NCBI RefSeq assembly: GCF_028713515.1
Contig: NZ_JAQTOD010000001.1
Span: 1-64,000 of the forward strand
DNA length: 64,000 bases
DNA from: Sulfurimonas sp.
GTDB taxonomy: Bacteria > Campylobacterota > Campylobacteria > Campylobacterales > Sulfurimonadaceae
Direction: 5' to 3'
Position numbers and translations under genes: made by a program. Below the pieces are notes generated by a model that saw nothing but the letters and a program-made list of their open reading frames with translations, searched no databases and had not been told where the DNA came from. Shown piece after piece: positions 20,266-29,701 of the stretch; within the stretch, counting starts at the first letter, position 1, and every line of letters starts with the position of its first letter.

Positions 20266-21312
20266 TTAAAACACCTCATAATACTCACTATTGGCTTGCT
20301 CGTAATCATTTATTCGTCCGATGTCTAGCCAATACTCATGTATGGGAAATGAGAGCGCTTTGTTGTCTTCATTTATAATCTTCTCAAAAAGAGATGGCAT
20401 ATCAAAAAATTCTCCATCAGGGATAAGCGATAACGCTTTTGGTGAGAGCATATAAATCCCTGCGCTCACAAAAAACTTGTGTGTAGGTTTTTCGGTTATT
20501 GAAGAAATTCTACCATCTTCAATATTAACAACCCCATAAGGAACCTGAAAGTCATATTCTCGAACCCCCATAGTGCCAATAGCTTCTTGAGATTTATGAA
20601 AATCGTGAAGGTGCTCAAAGTTTACATTGGTTAGCAGGTCGCCGTTCATTACAAAAAATGGTTCTTTTAAAAGATTGCGCATTAGACTTAGTGCACCTGC
20701 TGTGCCCATTCGCTCTTTTTCATGGATATACTCAATTGAGACACCAAGCGTACTGCCGTCCCCGAAATAATCCTCGATTACATGAGAGAGATAGTTTACG
20801 CTAATGATAATGTTGGTGTATCCATACTTTGAAAAATTTTCGATGATGGTTTGAAGGATTGGTTTATTGCCGACATGAAGCATCGGTTTTGGAGTGGTTT
20901 TTGTCAGTTCGCCCAAACGAGTCCCAAGCCCGCCTGCCATAAGAACAACTCTGTTTGTTTTATCTTTTGGCTTTATAAGCTCATCTATTTCCACTATTCC
21001 TAGCACACAATTTAGCTCATTGACAATCGGTATCTGGTGAAGTTTTTTAGCAAGCGCAACTTTAAGAATCTCTTCTTTTGTGTCACTCATCTTTGCAACG
21101 GTTGGTGTTTTAAAATATATGTCTTTGATGCCGCCATCGACAGAAAGACCACTTAGTAAGCCCCTGCGTATGTTTCCATCGGTAAGCGTTCCTAGAAGTC
21201 GGTTTTCATCATCTACGACGATAGCAATTTGCATCGCACCACTATCTATGACGGCAAGCGCTTCTCTTATGGTTGCAGTTGGTTTTAGTTTTATGTTTTG
21301 TATATTTTTCAT
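20266..21312 (-). CDS. ptmE: CBS-domain sugar-phosphate nucleotidyltransferase (PtmE-like)
   Basis: Tandem CBS domains then LMAGGLGTRLGELTKTTPKPMLHVGNKPIL. Confidence 0.82.
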   Translation of the reverse strand: MKNIQNIKLKPTATIREALAVIDSGAMQIAIVVDDENRLLGTLTDGNIRRGLLSGLSVDGGIKDIYFKTPTVAKMSDTKEEILKVALAKKLHQIPIVNELNCVLGIVEIDELIKPKDKTNRVVLMAGGLGTRLGELTKTTPKPMLHVGNKPILQTIIENFSKYGYTNIIISVNYLSHVIEDYFGDGSTLGVSIEYIHEKERMGTAGALSLMRNLLKEPFFVMNGDLLTNVNFEHLHDFHKSQEAIGTMGVREYDFQVPYGVVNIEDGRISSITEKPTHKFFVSAGIYMLSPKALSLIPDGEFFDMPSLFEKIINEDNKALSFPIHEYWLDIGRINDYEQANSEYYEVF

Positions 21313-21313
21313 T

Positions 21314-22474
21314 TTAAACCTTTAAATCATAAAATGACTTTTTCAAAATATTATTCAAATCTACTTTTTTAATCTCTTCGATAATTTTTTTGCTTGCACA
21401 GCCATCGCCATAAGGATTTTTAACTGCCGTGAGTATGTCTTGAAACTCTTTGCTGTATAACTTTTCAAATGTTTGCAATATAGATGATTTTATAGGTTCG
21501 CAATCTATCACGCTATCTGCTTTTATGCGTCCTTTTTGACGATCCCCAATATTTATAGTTCCTATCTTAAAGCTAGGTGCTTCTGCTAAACCGCTTGAAC
21601 TATTTCCTACAACTGCATCAACATATTGTAAAGCGCTTAAGTATCTTAGTTGTCCTAATGAAGTAAATCCAATAGATTTATGAGAATTTTTAGCAACATA
21701 TTCATCTATCATTTGATTTATGACTCTTCCGTCGGTGTCACTATTTGCTTTTGTAAATATGATGTTTGTATCTTTTAGTTCATCTATTGCGTTAAGCAAT
21801 GCTTGAAATTGCTCTTTTGCGGTGGAGCTTTCTAAAGTTACCGGATGAAAAGTCACTAAAATATTTTTTTGATTCAATATAAAATCAATAGATTTTTCAA
21901 ATTCTTCTTTTGATAAGAGTTTTAATCTCTTGATGTTTTCTATGCCCATCCCACCAACATTAAAAACTCTTTCTGGATGCTCTCCAAGTTGTATCACTTT
22001 ATTTTTGTATTCTTCTGTTGCAGTAAAGTGAAGATGACTCATTTTAGTAATACTATGGCGAATAGACTCATCAAATGCACCCTCGGTGGTTTCTCCACCA
22101 TGAAGATGAGCGATAGGAATACGGGCTATCATTGCAGTACTGACAGCCGAAAAAATTTCATATCTATCTCCAAGAACCACAATCATATCAGGTTTCAAAT
22201 CTTCAAAAGCTTCTGCAAAAGATATTTGAGCTAGTCCCATGGATTTTGAAATACCAACTGAAGTATCAGATGATAAAAGCATCTCTATTTTTTTGTCAAT
22301 TTTAAACTCTTTTTCTATCTCTTTATAAGTTAAACCAAACTCAGGACTTAAATGCATACCTGTAGCTATGATTTGAAGTTCGAGTTCTTTATTGGCTTCA
22401 ATCTCTTTCATAAGCCAATAAAGCAGTCCATATTCAGCTCTGGTGCCAGTTACTACACAAATTCTGCGTTTCAT
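21314..22474 (-). CDS. legG: Hydrolysing nucleotide-sugar 2-epimerase (NeuC/LegG type)
   Basis: RICVVTGTRAEYGLLYWLM, VVLGDRYEIFSA, LHGGETTEGAFDESIRHSITKMSHLHF. Confidence 0.92.
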   Translation of the reverse strand: MKRRICVVTGTRAEYGLLYWLMKEIEANKELELQIIATGMHLSPEFGLTYKEIEKEFKIDKKIEMLLSSDTSVGISKSMGLAQISFAEAFEDLKPDMIVVLGDRYEIFSAVSTAMIARIPIAHLHGGETTEGAFDESIRHSITKMSHLHFTATEEYKNKVIQLGEHPERVFNVGGMGIENIKRLKLLSKEEFEKSIDFILNQKNILVTFHPVTLESSTAKEQFQALLNAIDELKDTNIIFTKANSDTDGRVINQMIDEYVAKNSHKSIGFTSLGQLRYLSALQYVDAVVGNSSSGLAEAPSFKIGTINIGDRQKGRIKADSVIDCEPIKSSILQTFEKLYSKEFQDILTAVKNPYGDGCASKKIIEEIKKVDLNNILKKSFYDLKV

Positions 22475-23469
22475 ACTAACTCATCTTCTTTATAATCTTT
22501 AGTTGCCGTGGTTCCAATAATTTCATCCCATCTCATAGGATTTATACCATTCCCTGGTCTTTTTATAGTTATATTGTCATCTGTAAAAATCTCATCTTTT
22601 TTAATGTCACATCTTGCAACTATTGATTTTCTAGCTACTTTCATATTTGGCAACTCACTCTTTGATGGTTTTTTAACACTACTTCCAAGAGCCAACTCTA
22701 TATTTCGTATAGCTTTTACCATATTTTTTAGTTCATTTGGTTCAAGACTTGCCTTATGGTCAGGCCCCTCCATTGTCTTGTCTAGTGTGAAATGTTTTTC
22801 AATGCAACTAGCCCCCATAGCAACTGCTGCAATATCTACTTCTATGCCTAATGTGTGGTCGCTATATCCATAGGCAATATTAAAAGTATTTCCGATAGTT
22901 ACCATTGCTCTTAAATTCACATCTTCCATGGGGGTTGGATACATGGTATTTGCATGTAAAACCGTGATATTTTCTTTTTTAGTTCCAGCTTGAATAAGTA
23001 CATCTAAGGCATCTTCTATTTCACCAATATCTGCCATTCCTGTTGAAAGTATCACTTGTTTTTTTAGTCTTCCGATGTGTCTAAGATATGGAAGATTTGT
23101 GATTTCTCCACTTGGTATTTTAAATATTTCAAGCTCTAAATCATTAAGGAGGTTGATACTATCATGATCAAAAGGGGTGGATAAAAACATGATATTCTTA
23201 GTTTTACAATAAGCGATAAGCTCTTTATGTGTATCCAAATCAAGTTCAAGTTTTTTTATCATTTCAAATTGTGATTCAGTTTTATCAGTTGTTTGCTTTT
23301 GATAATCAGCCTTTTGTGCATTCCTAGATACGAGTTTTTCAGCTTTAAATGTTTGGAATTTAACTGCATCAGCTCCACTATCACTAGCTACATCTATAAG
23401 TTTTTTTGCTAACTCAATTGAACCATTGTGATTTACCCCAGCTTCTGCTATTATAAATACTTTACTCAT
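22471..23469 (-). CDS. legI: N-acetylneuraminate/legionaminic acid synthase (NeuB/LegI type)
   Basis: FIIAEAGVNHNGSIELAKKLID, GYSDHTLG, EKHFTLDKTMEGPDHKASL, C-terminal SAF domain. Confidence 0.92.
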   Translation of the reverse strand: MSKVFIIAEAGVNHNGSIELAKKLIDVASDSGADAVKFQTFKAEKLVSRNAQKADYQKQTTDKTESQFEMIKKLELDLDTHKELIAYCKTKNIMFLSTPFDHDSINLLNDLELEIFKIPSGEITNLPYLRHIGRLKKQVILSTGMADIGEIEDALDVLIQAGTKKENITVLHANTMYPTPMEDVNLRAMVTIGNTFNIAYGYSDHTLGIEVDIAAVAMGASCIEKHFTLDKTMEGPDHKASLEPNELKNMVKAIRNIELALGSSVKKPSKSELPNMKVARKSIVARCDIKKDEIFTDDNITIKRPGNGINPMRWDEIIGTTATKDYKEDELV

Positions 23470-24041
23470 TTTACTAGGCTCCCTGCCTTTACAAATTCAC
23501 ATATCTTAATATACTCTTTTGAAGTTGCATTGCTGCCAACAAATGTATTTTCTTTCACTTCTACTCCACCATTTATCACGCTTGCGGTTGAAATATGACA
23601 GTTATCACCAATGCTCGCATCGTGTTCTATCAATGCTTTTGTGTTAATGATACAATTTTTTCCAATTTTTGCATTTGCATTTATGAGAGCATGGTGCATA
23701 ATGATTGTCCCCTCGGCTATCTGCGAATGTTTTGAAACATAAGCTAGTGGAGAAATAATTATAGGCAAACAAAATCCAATCCCTTTTAATTTATTGTAGA
23801 TTTTTACTCTTAAATCGTTTGTTTTTATTTGTCCCACAGTAATGATTGCATTTTTACAAGTTTGAAAAATTGTTTCTAAGTCATCATCACAGCCAATTAT
23901 TTCATAATCAAAAACTTTTATTCCAATATTTTCTTTTATATCGACAATACCAATAATGTCATATTTGTTTGTTTGCTCTATCACATCTATAACACTTCTG
24001 CAATGCCCGCCACCACCGATAAGAATTATTTTTTCGTTCAT
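23466..24041 (-). CDS. legH: NeuD/LegH-type sugar N-acetyltransferase
   Basis: IILIGGGGHCRSVIDVIE, hexapeptide repeats. Confidence 0.85.
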   Translation of the reverse strand: MNEKIILIGGGGHCRSVIDVIEQTNKYDIIGIVDIKENIGIKVFDYEIIGCDDDLETIFQTCKNAIITVGQIKTNDLRVKIYNKLKGIGFCLPIIISPLAYVSKHSQIAEGTIIMHHALINANAKIGKNCIINTKALIEHDASIGDNCHISTASVINGGVEVKENTFVGSNATSKEYIKICEFVKAGSLVK

Positions 24042-24044
24042 TTT

Positions 24045-25190
24045 TTATACTCTCACCGAACTCGGTATATTAACAACTCTCTCTTCTAAATATTTTGCAT
24101 TTTTTAAATCGGTACATTGACAATCTTTAAACATTTCAAGTTCGTTCATAAGTCGCCAAATTGGTCTTGTCATTACACCATTTTTATTAGTAAAATCTAA
24201 AAATTCATCTCTTTTAATTTTATCATTTAACAAAACAGTTTGTAGCCAATAATTTGATTTGCTATCTTTTGGTTCTTCTATAAATTTAATCTCATTATTT
24301 GTAGAAAAAAACTTTTTATATTTCAAGGTTAATTCTCTTTTTGATTTCAAGAAATTATCAAGCTGTTCAAGTTGTGCAACTAATAAAGATGCGTTAATGT
24401 TTGGTAATCTATAGTTGTATCCTATCTCATCATGGACATATTCGTAAGAATGGGGGATTTTCGCTGTTGTTGTGATATGTTTTGCTCTTTTTGCCAAATT
24501 TTCATCATCGGTGACTATTGCTCCGCCACCACCTGAAGTGATGATTTTATTTCCATTAAAACTAAAAGCACCCACTTTCCCAAATGTGCCTGTATGTTTC
24601 TCTTTATAATAACTTCCAAGTGATTCAGCCGCATCTTCAACTAAAGCAATGTTCCAAATATCACAAATATTTTTTATCTCTTCAATTCTACATGGATGTC
24701 CAAAAGTGTGCATAGGGACGCAAGCTTTGATGATTTTCCCTGTAGTTTTATTGATGCAAGCATTTCCTTTTAATTCACAATTTGTCTCTAAGAAAGACTT
24801 CAAAGAATCAGGACTTAAGCCCATAGTATCCAAATCAACATCTACAAATATCTGCTTTGCTCCGATGTAAGAGATGGCATTGCATGTGGCTATAAAAGTA
24901 AGTGGCTGAGTTATCACTTCATCCTCTTTTTTTACATCAGCTAAAAGTAGTGAAATATGAAGTGCCGCCGTACCATTTACGGTGGCTATTGCATATTTGC
25001 TTCCAACAGTTCTTGCAAACTCTTTTTCAAAAATATCTACATATTTTCCAACACTTGAGACAAAAGTAGAATCTATACAATCATTTAAATATTTTTTCTC
25101 ATTTCCAGTAAAACGAGGCTCATGAAGTGGGATAAATGCTTCTGTATCAAATGTTTGTTGAATAAAAGTGGTAATATTTTTAAAACTCAT
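24045..25190 (-). CDS. legC: PLP-dependent sugar aminotransferase (LegC type)
   Basis: IPLHEPRFTGNEKKYLNDCIDSTFVSSVGKYV, EDAAESLGS, FSFNGNKIITSGGGGAIV. Confidence 0.9.
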   Translation of the reverse strand: MSFKNITTFIQQTFDTEAFIPLHEPRFTGNEKKYLNDCIDSTFVSSVGKYVDIFEKEFARTVGSKYAIATVNGTAALHISLLLADVKKEDEVITQPLTFIATCNAISYIGAKQIFVDVDLDTMGLSPDSLKSFLETNCELKGNACINKTTGKIIKACVPMHTFGHPCRIEEIKNICDIWNIALVEDAAESLGSYYKEKHTGTFGKVGAFSFNGNKIITSGGGGAIVTDDENLAKRAKHITTTAKIPHSYEYVHDEIGYNYRLPNINASLLVAQLEQLDNFLKSKRELTLKYKKFFSTNNEIKFIEEPKDSKSNYWLQTVLLNDKIKRDEFLDFTNKNGVMTRPIWRLMNELEMFKDCQCTDLKNAKYLEERVVNIPSSVRV

Positions 25191-26380
25191 TACATTTTCC
25201 CATCAAGATATTTGCCGGTTTCTTTGTGTCGAAAATTTGGAATCATCTCATGAAACAGTTCTACGATCTGATCTTTTGTCCAAGATTTTGCATTTTTCAT
25301 ACTATCTATTTTTTGTATGAAATAATTTAGTTTATCCTCATTAAAAATGGCTTCGTTTTTAATGACGCCGAGATTTAGAAACCTGCTCATGTCAAGGAGT
25401 TCTTTGTCGGTAAAGAACTCTTCAAAATCTTTTTCGCCAGTTGTGTCGCTTGCAGTAAATAGACATGGCCATTTTCCTTGCTCTGGCATGGTTTTTGCCA
25501 GTTCTCTTGCCTCATCTTCACTCTCGCAAAGATATGGCTCATAACCTAGATTTTTTAGGTATTTCACAGCAATATCGGCAAAGGTGATTAGATGAAGAGC
25601 CTCGCTTAGTTTTGGGAAAAAGATATCTCTATTTTCTCCAAAAATGCATGACATGAGACAAAGTTCACCCGACTCTTTAGGGGTGACAAAATAGCGTTTG
25701 ATATCGTTGGGGGCGACAATTGGCTGGCGTTTTTGAATTCGCTGATTAAACCCATGAAGCAGACTACCGTCACTAAAAGCAACATTTGCAAATCTTGCGG
25801 TTGAAATATCTATTTGAAGAGATTTCCTCATTAAAAACATCTCCATAATTCGCTTGCTTGCACCCATCATATTTACCGGATTTGCCGCCTTGTCGGTGCT
25901 TACGCAGAAATATTTTTTAGTCCCGTTTTCTATGGACTGTTGCAGAGTTTTGTCGGTGTTGAAAATATTTACCTCGCACATTCGCATTAAAGTAAAGGGG
26001 TCTTTCTCGCTTCTTACATGTTTGAGGGCAGAGAGGTTTAAGACATAGTCATATTTTCCGTCCGCTTTAATAAACGCGTCATACTCCACACTTCCAACAT
26101 CAAGTGCAAAGGTTTGAAAATCACCATCAATGTAGCCAAAAGAACTACGAATATCTCTGACAAGTTCTACCATGTTGTTTTCGCTTATATCCACTATATG
26201 TAACTTTTTAGGATTTCGTTTAAATATCTCTTTTGTAACGGCTTGCCCTATTGAACCGGCACCACCGATCACTAAGAATGCTGAAGACGACACAATGTTT
26301 GAGAGCTCTTTTTCATATTTTTTTATGTCATCTTTGAATAACTCTTTTTCTCTATCTATTAATTTTAAAATATTTGGCAT
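25190..26380 (-). CDS. NDP-HexNAc 4,6-dehydratase (CapD-like; fills the LegB step)
   Basis: LVIGGAGSIGQAVTKEIF, NLSALKHVRSEKDPF, STDKAANPVNMMGASKRIMEMFL. Confidence 0.82.
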   Translation of the reverse strand: MPNILKLIDREKELFKDDIKKYEKELSNIVSSSAFLVIGGAGSIGQAVTKEIFKRNPKKLHIVDISENNMVELVRDIRSSFGYIDGDFQTFALDVGSVEYDAFIKADGKYDYVLNLSALKHVRSEKDPFTLMRMCEVNIFNTDKTLQQSIENGTKKYFCVSTDKAANPVNMMGASKRIMEMFLMRKSLQIDISTARFANVAFSDGSLLHGFNQRIQKRQPIVAPNDIKRYFVTPKESGELCLMSCIFGENRDIFFPKLSEALHLITFADIAVKYLKNLGYEPYLCESEDEARELAKTMPEQGKWPCLFTASDTTGEKDFEEFFTDKELLDMSRFLNLGVIKNEAIFNEDKLNYFIQKIDSMKNAKSWTKDQIVELFHEMIPNFRHKETGKYLDGKM

Positions 26381-26390
26381 TTTTTAGCTC

Positions 26391-27473
26391 CTAATCTATT
26401 TTGTGTGCGATATGATTGCTGACTTGCAGAGCGATTGTCTGCGGAGTAAACCCACTTAGTGTAAGTGAACGATCGTTTATTCCAAGTGTGCCGTAGAGAG
26501 TTGGAGAGGTTGTTTTAAATAGAGCAATAGTGGGAACTCCTGAAGCACTAGCTAGATGCATCGGTCCAGTGTCTCCACAAACAAAAGCATCTATTTGTGA
26601 GAGCATGGCACCTAAATTTCGCAGGTTGGATTCCATAAGGGTGTAGAACTCATTGCTTAATTTCTCAAGCACATCAGGAGAGAGAATATCTATAAAGACG
26701 GCACTTGGATTGAGTTGTTTCATCTCTTTGTACCACTCTATCCACCACTCATTGTCAATCTTTTTCTCAAATCTGGCATCACGGAAAATAGCAATGATTT
26801 TGTTTTTCTCCCCCCAGATATATCCTTGTTCTAAGAGCCGTTTTTTAAGCATTTCCAGCCCTTGTTCTTTCTCGTATTCGCTGAGGGCAATGTCTAATAT
26901 CTGAGGGTAATCACTTGGTTTATTGCCAAACGCCTGCATCAGATAGAGGGGTTTAAGCGCTTCGTGTATGCTAACTGTAGGAAAATCAACAACATGGGTT
27001 GAAGGTGACCAGTTATTAGGAGAATTAAATCCCAATTTGTATGTGCTTCGAGCCAAAAAAGTAGCACCCTTGTCACTTGCTGAACTGCTGTTTAGGCTTA
27101 CTACAAGATCGTAGTGCGGAGTGCGTAGTTGTTTGATGTAACGAAATAGATTGATTGGATTTTTGAGTAGTTTTCTTGGAAAGTCATAGACATTTTTAAC
27201 GGTAGCAAAACCACTTAGCAAAGATGATGGATATTTTGCTCCAATTAGAACATCTATGTCAGCCTCAGGAAAGCGTTGCTCTAGTGCGCGAAGCAGTGGA
27301 GTCATAAAAAGAATATTTCCTATACGATAGTTGATTCGGATAACCAATATACGATGAATCTCCCCACTTGGAATTATTTCTCGTTTGGCTTTGGTTGGAA
27401 AAAGTAGCGATAGAAGTTTGTTAAAACTATTTTTTAAATCCCTTCTAAGGCGTGAGTGAAGCGGTAAAGCCAT
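26391..27473 (-). CDS. GT9 heptosyltransferase family protein
   Basis: ILVIRINYRIGNILFMTPLLRALEQRFP, CGDTGPMHLASASGVPTIALF. Confidence 0.87.
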   Translation of the reverse strand: MALPLHSRLRRDLKNSFNKLLSLLFPTKAKREIIPSGEIHRILVIRINYRIGNILFMTPLLRALEQRFPEADIDVLIGAKYPSSLLSGFATVKNVYDFPRKLLKNPINLFRYIKQLRTPHYDLVVSLNSSSASDKGATFLARSTYKLGFNSPNNWSPSTHVVDFPTVSIHEALKPLYLMQAFGNKPSDYPQILDIALSEYEKEQGLEMLKKRLLEQGYIWGEKNKIIAIFRDARFEKKIDNEWWIEWYKEMKQLNPSAVFIDILSPDVLEKLSNEFYTLMESNLRNLGAMLSQIDAFVCGDTGPMHLASASGVPTIALFKTTSPTLYGTLGINDRSLTLSGFTPQTIALQVSNHIAHKID

Positions 27474-27494
27474 AAAATTCCTTTGATTTTCTAC

Positions 27495-29324
27495 TTAATT
27501 AAAAAACTTTTTATTTTCGTTGATTATATCTAAAACCTTTTTGCTATCAACTTTGACACCCTCGGCTTTTTCGTATGTTTTTGTATCTCTAATTTCATTT
27601 TTGAACATTTTGTCCGGTCTGTTTGAGAAGAGATATGTATAGCTGTTTGTTATGATGGCGTTGTTATTCCAGCTAGCACAAAATGCGTACTCTCTTTTGT
27701 AGTTTTTATCAAGAAGATTGTATCCGTTACTGTAATCTGATGGATTATTTTTAACGCCAAGTATGCTTAGCAGTGTTGGTACGATATCATTATGAGAAGT
27801 GAGCTGATTTGTGTCAATTTTTGGAATCTTCATATTTTTTGGAAACTTTATGATAAAAGGCGAGTTTGTTTGCACACTTGAAAATGCGGAGTTGTGACCA
27901 AAATTGCCATGTTCATAAAACTCTTGCCCATGGTCTGAGGTAAATATGATTATGGAGTTGTCATACAGATTCTTTCTTTTGAGCTCATCTATCATATTTT
28001 TAAAGAGTATATCATCATAAGCTACGGAGTTTTTGTATCTAGCAAAAGCGTCTTTAATCTCTTTACTTCCTTTTGTGGCGGTTAAATAGTTTATATTGTT
28101 ACCAGTTGCGTTAAATTTGTTAAACTCCTTTGGATATGAAAAGCCGTGCGGTGCATCAAGAAAAACAAAAGAGAAGATTGGATTTTTACCATTATAGTTA
28201 GCAAGTTGTTTTATAAAGTGTTCACTGCTCTGTTTGTCTCGCTCCCATGGAATTCCGCTAAAATTATCGCTTACGCATTCATGTATATCTGCATAACAAG
28301 TTTGTTTAAACTCAGGCCATGAAGTGTTCGTGGAAGAGGTTATATCTATCTTATAATTCAATTTTTTAAGTACATCAAAAAGAACTGGAGCTTTTGCATT
28401 ATCTAAAAAGCTAAACCAGTAGGTAGAGTTCACGCCATAAATGATTGAAAATATCCCAAATCTAGTCGCATTTCCGCCACTTCGATGGTTGTTAAATGTT
28501 AAAGAATCTTTTTTAAACTCCTCTATGTTTGGAGTAACTTCACTGCCAAGAACAGCGTTTCTAACAGAATCACTAGCGATGATGATTATGTTTGGCCTAG
28601 TTGGATTGGCACAAAGTTCAATTGGTTTTAGTGGATAATTAAGTTTTCCGTTTAGTTTAATGCTGTCTTGAGTCTCTTTGTCTTGCTTTATTTTAAAATA
28701 TTTCACACCGATTTTGTTGAAAGTCAGAGGTTGATAGAGAGGAATTGCGCCATATTTTGAAACCACATCACTATTTTTAAGCAGAGACGCCACTCCGTAT
28801 GAAATTTTATCTGTTAGAGTGATTAAAAAAACGGGAATTATGATGATTCTGTTAAGTTTTCTGTTAAGTCTATGTTTTTTGTCTGGTGAGGCAAGTATGG
28901 CTTTTTTAATGATAAATATCTCAAATGCAACCAGAGCAACCACAAAAAACATAAAAAGTAAAATAGGTTCTGTGCCAACTTGCATAGAGTCCATGGCATC
29001 TGGCGAGGTTAGTATATTTATAACCATACCGTTTATATGAAATTTATATAGGTTGTATATGAAAAAATCTACGACTAAGGCTATGTTTAGAAGCACAAAA
29101 AAGAGACTTGAGAGGAAAAGGATAAATCTTTTTGTGAATGTAAAAAGAAATAGCATAATGAAAAGCAGAATGTAAATTGTTGTAACAGTGGAGATAACTC
29201 CAGCTATAGCCAAAGAGAGGCTAAGGGTAGTGTAGTCCACATTGTACCGCAAAAATAACAGAGCAAAAATAGTTGTTAAGAGAAAGTTCGCTTTAAAAAG
29301 GAGTGAGAAATTTAAGTTTTTCAT
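27495..29324 (-). CDS. YejM/LapC-like membrane sulfatase-fold protein
   Basis: Five TMs; IIIASDSVRNAVLGSEVTPNIEEF, SGGNATRFGIFSIIYGVNSTYWFSFL, TSDHGQEFYEHGNFGHNSAFS. Confidence 0.75.
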   Translation of the reverse strand: MKNLNFSLLFKANFLLTTIFALLFLRYNVDYTTLSLSLAIAGVISTVTTIYILLFIMLFLFTFTKRFILFLSSLFFVLLNIALVVDFFIYNLYKFHINGMVINILTSPDAMDSMQVGTEPILLFMFFVVALVAFEIFIIKKAILASPDKKHRLNRKLNRIIIIPVFLITLTDKISYGVASLLKNSDVVSKYGAIPLYQPLTFNKIGVKYFKIKQDKETQDSIKLNGKLNYPLKPIELCANPTRPNIIIIASDSVRNAVLGSEVTPNIEEFKKDSLTFNNHRSGGNATRFGIFSIIYGVNSTYWFSFLDNAKAPVLFDVLKKLNYKIDITSSTNTSWPEFKQTCYADIHECVSDNFSGIPWERDKQSSEHFIKQLANYNGKNPIFSFVFLDAPHGFSYPKEFNKFNATGNNINYLTATKGSKEIKDAFARYKNSVAYDDILFKNMIDELKRKNLYDNSIIIFTSDHGQEFYEHGNFGHNSAFSSVQTNSPFIIKFPKNMKIPKIDTNQLTSHNDIVPTLLSILGVKNNPSDYSNGYNLLDKNYKREYAFCASWNNNAIITNSYTYLFSNRPDKMFKNEIRDTKTYEKAEGVKVDSKKVLDIINENKKFFN

Positions 29325-29338
29325 ATATGTGTTTTTAC

Positions 29339-29701
29339 CTATTTATTTAAAGTAACAATAAAAATCAACCAGCAGGCAAGATGAAGAGCTATGCTAAACA
29401 TCACAGCGGTGGCGCCTATGTCTTTAGCATTTTTTGCTAATGGATGAATCTCTTTTGTGACCAAATCAACAACATTCTCGATGGCACTATTTAGAAGTTC
29501 TACTATTAAAACTAAGAGAGCGGTGCAAAAAAGGATAGTTTTTTGCCATAGTTCAAAATCAAGTAAAAATATAGTCGGGAGGATAAAGAGCGCCAGCAGA
29601 AGTTCTAATCTAAAAGAACTCTCTGTTTTGAAAGCATGTAAAAATCCATCGAGTGCGTATTTTGTGTTTTTAAAGAGATGATATTTTGGTTTGTTGTTCA
29701 C
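29339..29701 (-). CDS. dgkA: Diacylglycerol kinase
   Basis: ESSFRLELLLA and VELLNSAIENVVDLVTKEIHPLAKNAKDIGATAV. Confidence 0.93.
   Translation of the reverse strand: MNNKPKYHLFKNTKYALDGFLHAFKTESSFRLELLLALFILPTIFLLDFELWQKTILFCTALLVLIVELLNSAIENVVDLVTKEIHPLAKNAKDIGATAVMFSIALHLACWLIFIVTLNK

Noticed and set aside
17328-26380. Pseudaminic acid pathway instead of legionaminic acid
   Set aside because: A LegG/NeuC-type hydrolysing 2-epimerase and PtmE/PtmF/PtmA-like genes are present and no PseG- or PseH-like gene is seen, so legionaminic is favoured, though not proven
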